The notes under the pieces are model-generated. The model was not told where the DNA came from. It searched no databases and worked only from the letters and a program-made list of their open reading frames with translations. 64,000 nt of DNA from Bradyrhizobium sp. CB1650 (GTDB taxonomy: Bacteria > Pseudomonadota > Alphaproteobacteria > Rhizobiales > Xanthobacteraceae), in assembly GCF_029761915.1 (NCBI RefSeq), contig NZ_CP121695.1, positions 744,001 to 808,000 of the forward strand. The letters are read 5' to 3'. The position numbers and the translations under genes are program-made. This document shows positions 57,427-64,000 of the stretch, piece after piece (the stretch's first letter is position 1; the number at the start of each line of letters is the position of its first letter).

Positions 57427-58017
57427 ATGGATTTCGACGACCTGATCGTGGAGCGCCCGGGGACGGCCGGGGCGCCGGCGGATCAACCGGACCGGCACTT
57501 CTACGAAGGCGCGGTGATGCTGGCCTACGGCATGCACCTGCTCCGGACCGAACCGGTCCGCGAGGTCCGCATCCATCCGGACGGGCAGCATGCGCGCCAG
57601 GTCGATTTCCCGGGCTGGCTCGAAAAGCGCGGCTTCCGCCGCGTGGAAACCGCCCGCACCCCGTTTGCCGGCACCTTCGAGGACGCCGACGGGCGGCGGG
57701 TCATCATTCATCCGCGCGCTGGAGTGAGCGACGTCACCGCCGACACCGCGGACGGCACAACGATCGAAGCCGAGTGCAAGGGCGGCGCGATCGAGACCCG
57801 GCATCGGGGCCGGCTCTCGAGGCTGGACAAGGGCCTCTGCGAGATCGTCGGTCGCCTGATGATGAAGCCGCCGGGCGGCCGTTTAGTGGCGGTGATGCCG
57901 CGCACCGAAGTCACGCTGCGGGTGGGCCGCAAGCTGGCGCCCCGCTGCGCGGCCGCGGGCATCCGGATCGCGCTGGTCGGCCCCCGCGGCGGCATCGAAG
58001 ACATCAGGCCTGAATAG
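57427..58017 (+). CDS. Possible PD-(D/E)XK-fold nuclease-like protein
   Basis: 196 residues, soluble. Residues about 95-120 contain GVSDVTADTADGTTIEAECK followed by GG. The Asp then E-x-K arrangement on consecutive strands resembles the PD-(D/E)XK core of restriction-like nucleases, as does LCEIVGRLMMKPPGGRLVAV afterwards. No DNA-binding module is visible. The call rests on motif spacing only. Next to an exonuclease pseudogene and DNA-ligase chimera. Confidence 0.55.
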   Translation: MDFDDLIVERPGTAGAPADQPDRHFYEGAVMLAYGMHLLRTEPVREVRIHPDGQHARQVDFPGWLEKRGFRRVETARTPFAGTFEDADGRRVIIHPRAGVSDVTADTADGTTIEAECKGGAIETRHRGRLSRLDKGLCEIVGRLMMKPPGGRLVAVMPRTEVTLRVGRKLAPRCAAAGIRIALVGPRGGIEDIRPE

Positions 58018-58301
58018 TTTCGCACGCCGAAGTCACGCTTGCGTGGACGGCTTGGCCTTACGCCGGCGGCGAAGGTCGTGCCGATGCGTTTCGCAGGAGA
58101 AGCGGCATGTCCATCCTCCGGCTTGCCGGACTGGTCGGACGGCCCCTCGCGCGCGACGGGGTCGCCCGCAACTCATCGTATCGAACCAACATTTCCCGAA
58201 AAGGCCGCAAATCGCCCCGTTTTCCGGTACCGCGCGAGAACCGCGCCCGTTACTGTGCGACGTCACCGACTCACGAATCCCGCAACCATTTTCGAAAAGC
58301 G

Positions 58302-59198
58302 ATGTTTCAAAACGGGATGGACCTGGCGGCGATGGCGGAGGCCTTGAGCCGGTCGGCCGACTATCGGGTGCTGCGGCGCCTGGTACCCCGCCCCGTCTCC
58401 CAGCCGGGCATCGCGCAGGATTGCAAAACGGGCATCCTGCTGGACACCGAGACGACCGGCCTCGATCACGCCAAGGACGAGATCATCGAGCTCGGGATGG
58501 TCAAGTTCGACTACACGCCGGACGGGCGGATCGTCGGAGTCAGAGACACGTTCTCCGCCTTCAACGAACCGAGCGCGCCGATTTCCGCGGAAGTGACCGC
58601 ACTCACTGGCATCACTACCGAAATGGTTGCCGGTCACAAATTCGACGATGCCGCCGTCATGGCCTTCGTCGAAAGCGCAGTTATCACAATTGCCCATAAC
58701 AGCGCTTTCGACAGGAAGTTTGCCGAACGCTACTGGCCCGTGTTCGAGCACAAGGCTTGGGGCTGCAGCATGAGCGAGATCGACTGACGCAAGCACGGCT
58801 TCGCGGGCTCGCAGCTCGGATATCTGCTGAACGGCGCGGGCTACTTCCACCACGCGCACCGGGCCGTCGACGATTGCCATGCTCTGCTGGAAGTTCTCGC
58901 GTTCGAGCTTCCGGCCACCGGGGCGCCGGCGCTCGCGCTCCTGCTCGAGACCGCCCGCAAGCCGACGCTGCGGGTCTGGGCGGAGCAGACCGCATTCGAG
59001 CTCAAGGATTCCTTGAAGCGCAGGGGCTACCGCTGGAATGACGGCAGCGACGGTAGACCGAAGTCGTGGTTCATAGACGTGGACGAAGCCGCTCTCGACG
59101 ACGAGATCGCGTTCCTCAGGGCCGAGATCTACATGCGGGACGTCCAGCCTGCTGTGCAGCGGCTGACCGCTTTCACGCGATTTTCGGGTCGGGTCTGA
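58302..59198 (+). pseudogene. DEDD 3'-5' exonuclease gene with an in-frame TGA
   Basis: A DnaQ-like exonuclease domain: ExoI GILLDTETTGLDHAKDEIIE, ExoII TIAHNSAFDRKFAERYW. At 58785-58787 the codon tga stands where the sequence SEID(W)RKHGFAGS expects Trp (tgg to tga). The same frame then continues with ExoIII FHHAHRAVDDCHALLEVLAF and a C-terminal domain, ending normally at 59198. The truncated product lacks ExoIII and should be inactive. Start taken at ATG 58302; 58107 is the earliest in-frame start. Confidence 0.85.
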
Positions 59199-59205
59199 CG
59201 GCGGC

Positions 59206-59400
59206 CTAGCGGCCGAGACGCTTCTCGACGCGCTTGCGGCTGTTGCCGACCTTCTTCACGGCTTTCTTCACCGCAGAGGCTGATCGACCGGTCTTCTTCG
59301 CTTCGTACCGGACTTCATAGTCCTGTCCTTTGGCCACCCGTGCCCGGTCCTGTTTGCGTCCACGCGCGGTCTTCTTCTTCTTCTTCTTCGCCGCGGCCAT
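59206..59400 (-). CDS. DUF3606-like small Lys-rich protein
   Basis: 64 residues. A poly-Lys/Arg N-terminus (AAAKKKKKKTARGRKQDRAR) precedes YEVRYEAKKTGRSASAVKKA and VKKVGNSRKRVEKRL, matching the DUF3606 helical domain. The charge suggests DNA or RNA contact. It converges on the exonuclease pseudogene 7 bp away. Confidence 0.75.
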   Translation of the reverse strand: MAAAKKKKKKTARGRKQDRARVAKGQDYEVRYEAKKTGRSASAVKKAVKKVGNSRKRVEKRLGR

Positions 59401-59549
59401 CGGCTCCTCCTCTTACGAACTTGATGGCGATGCAACGCCGCAAGGATTCGCGGGTTCCGGAAACGCATCCCTGCCGTCCCGGCTTTGAGTCCTAGTTGTT
59501 GCCTGGAGTTGCTTGCGTGGCATTTTCAGCGGCGTAGATCGGCGTCAAG

Positions 59550-60296
59550 GTGCCGTTGCCCGGCTTCGTAGAACCGGCCTTGGCATCATCGATCAAGAAG
59601 GTGCCGTCCGGAGCGAGACGGATTCATGAAATCAAGTTCGACGGCTACCGCGTCCAGGTCCATCAGGCGAACGAAGCCGTGACGGTCTTCACCCGGCGCG
59701 GCAACGACTGGACCCGCCGCTTCAAGAAGGTCGCCGACGACGCGTGGCACATCAAGGCGGGATCCGCCATCGTCGATGGCGAGATCGTGGTGCCGGCCGC
59801 GGACGGTTCGACCGACTTTTCGGTGCTGCAGAATGAACTCAAGGGCGGTTCGAACAAGATCGTGCTGGTGGCGTTCGATCTGCTGTATCTGAATGGCCGC
59901 GATCTCCGGAAGGAGCCGCTATTCCGCCGCAAGGCGGAGCTCAAGAGGATCATCGCGGGCACGGACGTGCAATTCAGCGAGAGCTTCGAGATCGAGGGAA
60001 AGGCCATGTTCGCTCACGCCTGCAAGGTCGGTCTCAAGGGCGTGGTGTCGAAGGTCCGCGATAGCGTCTACGCGAGCGGCCGCGTCAACAACTGGGTGAA
60101 GACCTGCGCGCAGCGGGAGACGCTGACGATCGCCGGCTTCGCACTGGCCGACCAGGCGGCGCGTCTTCGCCCCGATCTTCGCATCCTCCTGCTTTCGGGT
60201 CGCGAGGCCGATGGGCACGGCCTGCCCATGCTTCGGAAGCCCTTCCTCCAACAGGATCGCGCACGGATCATGAGCCAGACGACCGGGGTGTGCTGA
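59550..60296 (+). pseudogene. Chimera of ATP-dependent DNA ligase and receiver-domain tail
   Basis: 248 codons from GTG 59550. Residues 1 to about 199 are the adenylation domain of a LigD/LigC-type ligase: HEIKFDGYRVQV with the nucleotidyl Lys29, IVDGEIVVP, and GLKGVVSKVRDSVYASGR, where the motif IV Glu is replaced by Lys. At about residue 200 (nt 60147) the sequence switches without a frame break to DQAARLRPDLRILLLSG and LPMLRKPFLQQDRARIMSQT, the second half of a response-regulator receiver. The OB domain is lost. Ligase activity is unlikely. Confidence 0.8.
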
Positions 60297-60828
60297 GGGC
60301 ACTCATGGAGTTCGCCTCGCCATCGGGGAGCCGACAAGGCTGCCCTGAGTAGGGGGCGAGAACCGACGGTCACAGGGCCAGAGTCTCTCGGACTGATCTT
60401 GTGCCATCACTGGATGCTGAAATTTGAGTGCCTTCACGGACGAACGCGCGCGGAGTAGCGACCTGAGTTCTCAAGCTTTGCGGTTTCAGTGGGCACAAAT
60501 CGATGAAGTGGGCGGGGGCAAATCGGCATTAAGCGTGTTTGCTCATGGTGAATTCGTATCCGAGTTGACCGGACACCCTGAGACATTCAAAACTTCCGCA
60601 GCCGTCGAGCAAGGGGCTGCTTCAACTCGTTTGTGCTGCGGCGCAAAGCTTCGACAGGAGTAGGCTTGACTTGGCTTTCGCGCTTGGAAATGATGGTCAC
60701 GTACACTTATAAAAAATTAGCGAAGATGAATTGCTGAGTCGCTTCCGGCGCGAATATTTCAGGCGCCGATCATCAGAGCATCTGGCAATCCGAAATGGAC
60801 AAGTCCGCAGGACTTGAGGGGGAGAGGT
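60297..60828. other. Promoter region of the giant repeat protein
   Basis: 532 bp with lower GC than the flanks. One -35/-10 candidate is ttgact (60666-60671) with aatgat after 17 bp (60689-60694); an AT-rich run, cacttataaaaaattag, follows at about 60703. A 79-codon TTG-start ORF (60424-60663) has no support and is left out. A very purine-rich Shine-Dalgarno precedes the ATG at 60829. Confidence 0.5.
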
Positions 60829-63800
60829 ATGCCTAATTCAGCCGCTATCATTGGGGCGCCCACGAACTCGACGGTCGTCGAGGACTCCAATTTGCCGATA
60901 CTGATCGCTAAAGGATCGATTTCAATTTCGGATCCCGACCCAGGGCAAGCCGCCTTCAGGACCGCCGTCGTCCCTGCCTCGGACGCGCTCGGCCATCTGA
61001 CGATCGCCCCCAACGGCTCATACGTCTACTCGGTGGCAGACAGCAAGGTGCAGTATCTGGGGCAGGGCCAGACCAAGGTCGACACTTTCACAGTGACCAC
61101 GCTCGACGGCACCACCAAGCAGGTCTCCTTCACCATCCAGGGCGTCAACGACACCGCCGTCATCGGCACGCCCACCCAGCACGACGTGATTGAGGACGCC
61201 ACCGCTCCCACACTGACTGCTTCTGGCTCGATCTCAATCGCGGACGCAGACCAAGGTCAAGCCGCGTTCAAAACCGCCGTTATCCCGGCTGCAGGTACCC
61301 TCGGCGATCTCGTCCTGGCCGCCAACGGCGCCTACACTTATTCGGTCGACGATTCGAAGGTGCAGTATCTCGGCGCAGGGCAGACGAAGATCGACACCTT
61401 CACCGTGACGTCGCTCGACGGCACCACCAAGCAGGTCTCCTTCACCATCCACGGCGTCAACGACGCCGCCGTGATCGGCACGCCGACCGTCGCCGACGTC
61501 ACCGAAGACGCCTCCCAGCCGCTGTTGACCGCGGTCGGGACCATCTCGATTTCCGATCCGGATCAGGGCCAGTCGGCCTTCCGGCCGGCCGTCCTGACCG
61601 GCGCAGGCGACCTCGGCGTCCTCGTGCTCTCGTCCAACGGCAGCTACGTCTATGCGGTCGCTGACAGCGCGGTGCAGTATCTTGGCGCCGGCCAGACGAA
61701 GGTCGACACCTTCACGGTGACTTCGCTCGACGGCACCACCAAGCAGGTGTCCTTCACGATCCATGGCGTCAACGACGCCGCCGTCATCGGCACGCCGACC
61801 GTCCACGACGTCACCGAGGACGCCAATCCGACGACGTTGACGGCGACCGGCACGATCTCGATCTCCGACGCGGATCAGAATCAATCCTTCTTCAAGACCA
61901 CGGCGACAGCGGCCCCGGGCACGCTCGGCACGCTCTCTCTCGCGGCCAACGGCGCCTACACCTATTCGGTCGCCGACAGCGCCGTGCAGTATCTCGGCCA
62001 GGGCCAGACCAAGGTCGACACCTTCACCGTCACCTCGCTCGACGGCACCACCAAGCAGGTTTCCTTCACGATCCACGGCGTCAACGACGCCGCCGTCATC
62101 GGCACCCCGACCGTCGCCGACGTCACCTCCGATCCGACGAAGACGACGCTGACCGCCGCCGGATCGATCTCGATCTCCGACGCCGACCAGAACCAGTCCG
62201 CGTTCAAGACCGGCGTGATCTCGGCCGCGGGAGATTCGGGACACCTCGTGCTGGCCGCCGACGGAACCTACACCTATTCGGTCGCCGAAAGCGTCGCGCT
62301 AGGGCTCGGAGTCGGCCAGGCCAAGGTCGATACCTTCACGGTGACATCGCTCGACGGCACCACCAAGCAGGTCTCCTTCACCATCCACGGACCCAGCGCC
62401 AACCATCCGGCCGTGATCGGAGATCCGACGGTCAGCGACGTGACGGAAGGCGCCCATGTCGATGCCGCCGGCAATCTGACCGCCGCCGGCTCGATTCCGA
62501 TCTCAGACCCCGACGCCGGCCAAGCCGCGTTCAAGACCTCGGTCGCGGCGGCCGCGAGCGACCTGGGCTCACTGTCGCTCCAGGCCGACGGCAACTACGT
62601 CTACTCGGTGGCGGATTCCGCCGTGCAGTATCTCGGGGCCGGCCAGACCAAGGTCGACACCTTCACGGCGACCTCGGCCGACGGCACCACCAAGCAGGTC
62701 TCCTTCACCATCCACGGCGTCGACGATGCGCCGACCGCGCCGGTCGACGTCGACGGGGCGGCCAATGCGGTGTCCGAAGGCGCTGCGGCGGGGACGGCCG
62801 TCGGGATCACGGCGTCCGCCACCGATGTCGACGGCCCGTCGGTGACCTACTCGCTGACCACCGACACTTCGGGCGGCGGCTTCATGATCGACGCGAAGAC
62901 CGGCGTCGTCACCGTCGCGGACCCCACGAAGCTGGACTTTGAGAGCTCGGGCGGCAGCTACGGCCTCGTCGTGCAGGCGAGCGACGGCACCCTGACGAGT
63001 TCGCGTGCATTCACCGTCGTCGTCAAGGACGTCGCGCCGTCGACACCGGTCGACGCGGATGTCTCCCCCAACCAGGTCGCCGAGAACGCGGCCGCCGGCA
63101 CCTATGCCGGCGTCACCGCACATTCCACGGACGTCAATAGCCCCTCCGTGGTCTACTCGCTGATCGGCGACACGTCCGGTGGCGGCTTCACCATCGACGC
63201 GGCGACCGGCGTCGTCATCGTCGCGGATCCGAGCAAGATCGTCTACGACACCGCTCACCCGAGCTTCGACGTCGTCGTCGACGCCAGCGACGGCACGTTG
63301 CATGCGCAGCAGAGCTTCACCATCGGCGTCGTCGAGGTCAACAAGCCTCCGGTCCTGACGGCCATCTCGCCCATCAACCCCGACTTCGCGCAGAACGGCG
63401 CGCCGGTCGCCCTGTTTTCGGGCGCGGATGTCTCGCCGGTCGAGAGCGACCAGACCTTGACCGTCCTGAAGCTGCTGGTCGGCGGCGTGGTAGACGGCAC
63501 CCAGGAAAGCCTGACCGTCGACGGAACGGTGGTCTACCTCAGCGACGGCAACGTCCAGACCACGGCCGACAATGGCATGACCGTGTCCGTGGCCAAGGTC
63601 GGCTTCGGTGGACAGCTGGCGGTCTCGATCCTCAAGACGGACGGGGTGTCGGCCTCGACCATGGATTCCGTCATCGACGGCCTGCGGTACGAGGCGGACG
63701 GCAATCCGACGACCCACGACGTGACCGTGCAGATCCTCGAACTGCAGGACAGCGGCGGCCAGGCCTACGGCGGCAGCAACACCTTGGATCCGTTCCCGCG

Positions 63801-64000
63801 TCCGTCGTCGACCATTCACGTGATCCACAACACCCCGCCGACGGCGAACGACGATGCGGTCTCGGCGACCGAAGCCGGAGGCGTCAACAACACCGTTCCC
63901 GGCCACGCCCCCTCCGGCAACGTGATACTCGGCACCGGAGACGCCGGCGCGGTCCAGGATACCGACGCGCAGGATCCGTCGTCCGCGCTGACCGTGGTCG
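60829..64000 (+). CDS. Giant VCBS/cadherin-like repeat protein (3' end outside window)
   Basis: The frame is open from ATG 60829 (gaggggga­gagg just upstream) to the window edge, at least 1,057 residues. Six VCBS-like repeats of 104-106 residues run to about 62725. Each contains GxISIxDxDxxQ, then GxYxYSVADSxVQYLGxGQT, KVDTFTVTSLDGTTKQVSFT and VND, with nucleotide period 312 bp. Two cadherin-like repeats follow (about 62725-63340; YSLTTDTSGGGFMIDAKTGV and its copy), then a linker and the start of another VCBS-type unit, PPTANDDAVSATEAGG. No classical signal peptide: type I secretion (RTX adhesin) is likely. Confidence 0.88.
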   Translation, partial: MPNSAAIIGAPTNSTVVEDSNLPILIAKGSISISDPDPGQAAFRTAVVPASDALGHLTIAPNGSYVYSVADSKVQYLGQGQTKVDTFTVTTLDGTTKQVSFTIQGVNDTAVIGTPTQHDVIEDATAPTLTASGSISIADADQGQAAFKTAVIPAAGTLGDLVLAANGAYTYSVDDSKVQYLGAGQTKIDTFTVTSLDGTTKQVSFTIHGVNDAAVIGTPTVADVTEDASQPLLTAVGTISISDPDQGQSAFRPAVLTGAGDLGVLVLSSNGSYVYAVADSAVQYLGAGQTKVDTFTVTSLDGTTKQVSFTIHGVNDAAVIGTPTVHDVTEDANPTTLTATGTISISDADQNQSFFKTTATAAPGTLGTLSLAANGAYTYSVADSAVQYLGQGQTKVDTFTVTSLDGTTKQVSFTIHGVNDAAVIGTPTVADVTSDPTKTTLTAAGSISISDADQNQSAFKTGVISAAGDSGHLVLAADGTYTYSVAESVALGLGVGQAKVDTFTVTSLDGTTKQVSFTIHGPSANHPAVIGDPTVSDVTEGAHVDAAGNLTAAGSIPISDPDAGQAAFKTSVAAAASDLGSLSLQADGNYVYSVADSAVQYLGAGQTKVDTFTATSADGTTKQVSFTIHGVDDAPTAPVDVDGAANAVSEGAAAGTAVGITASATDVDGPSVTYSLTTDTSGGGFMIDAKTGVVTVADPTKLDFESSGGSYGLVVQASDGTLTSSRAFTVVVKDVAPSTPVDADVSPNQVAENAAAGTYAGVTAHSTDVNSPSVVYSLIGDTSGGGFTIDAATGVVIVADPSKIVYDTAHPSFDVVVDASDGTLHAQQSFTIGVVEVNKPPVLTAISPINPDFAQNGAPVALFSGADVSPVESDQTLTVLKLLVGGVVDGTQESLTVDGTVVYLSDGNVQTTADNGMTVSVAKVGFGGQLAVSILKTDGVSASTMDSVIDGLRYEADGNPTTHDVTVQILELQDSGGQAYGGSNTLDPFPRPSSTIHVIHNTPPTANDDAVSATEAGGVNNTVPGHAPSGNVILGTGDAGAVQDTDAQDPSSALTVV

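Noticed and set aside
58785..58787. Selenocysteine or other recoding at the TGA of the exonuclease gene
   Set aside because: The aligned residue is expected to be Trp, not Cys, and no SECIS-like hairpin was seen immediately downstream.
60424..60663. 79-codon TTG-start ORF upstream of the repeat protein
   Set aside because: No ribosome-binding site, domain or usual codon bias; better read as part of a control region.
61234..63906. Long minus-strand open frames (61234-62244 and 62569-63906)
   Set aside because: They are antisense shadows of the plus-strand repeat gene: their repeats mirror the VCBS units, their composition is Asp/Arg/Gly-rich, and they lack starts with ribosome-binding sites.

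Overview
This 64 kb window is high-GC DNA, densely coded on both strands. It reads like the chromosome of a soil alphaproteobacterium, most likely Bradyrhizobium or a close relative. That placement is inference. It rests on the gene families (Bug and NitT/TauT solute-binding proteins, acyl-CoA and aromatic-acid catabolism, an Omp25/OprB-type fused porin, glycine-zipper and Cys-rich secreted proteins, DUF3606, HWE-kinase and small receiver proteins) and on the GC-rich palindromic repeats scattered between genes. No database search was run.

Region 1 (1-43 kb) is mostly intact metabolic and transport DNA. It holds an acyl-CoA ligase / RraA-like aldolase / cupin / Bug-protein operon (1-3060); GYD and VOC proteins; a tRNA-Arg(CCT); an amidohydrolase; an acyl-CoA dehydrogenase; and an SDR enzyme with a Tat-like leader facing a TetR / alpha-beta-hydrolase pair across a repeated operator. 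It continues with a ketopantoate-reductase-like protein, an enoyl-CoA hydratase with a frameshifted tail, and a LysR regulator divergent from an FAD oxidoreductase plus a complete NitT/TauT-type ABC transporter (12.3-16.4 kb). Next is a gentisate module (16.6-21.9 kb): gentisate 1,2-dioxygenase, a maleylpyruvate/maleylacetoacetate isomerase, a MarR regulator, an aryl-CoA ligase and a salicylyl-CoA-5-hydroxylase-type monooxygenase. Both minus-strand transcription units share a near-identical 22-bp promoter motif. After that come a Cys-rich repeat protein, a quinone-oxidoreductase-like enzyme, a C4-dicarboxylate-type symporter, an amino-acid-binding protein, an orphan ATP-grasp protein, Fpr, a membrane-anchored GltB-like protein, PilZ, a CorB/CNNM protein, the fused porin, a creatininase-family protein divergent from a second ABC transporter, a translationally coupled D-2-hydroxyacid dehydrogenase and tandem AprI/Inh-like protein, and a lysozyme-like protein.

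Region 2 (about 43.5-60.3 kb) is a rearranged accessory zone full of gene debris. It has two copies of the radC 3' end flanking a LysR/ABM-monooxygenase pair, a RadC JAB domain cut from its N-terminus and placed beside three 19-bp direct repeats, and an aldo/keto reductase fragment broken by a decayed IS21-family element. It also has several unrecognised genes, a truncated HWE histidine kinase next to a Crp/Fnr regulator, two stand-alone receivers (one degenerate), a deletion-like scar between two truncated small genes, a PD-(D/E)XK-like protein, an exonuclease with a TGA in place of an expected Trp codon, and a chimeric ORF joining an ATP-dependent DNA ligase to the tail of a receiver domain.

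Region 3 (60.8 kb to the end) is the N-terminal part of a very large secreted repeat protein: six VCBS-like repeats, two cadherin-like repeats and the start of another VCBS-type module. It is open to the window edge and is probably a biofilm-type adhesin. The best candidates for unusual biology are the gentisate regulon with its shared operator, the remodelled radC locus, the ligase-receiver chimera and this giant repeat protein.
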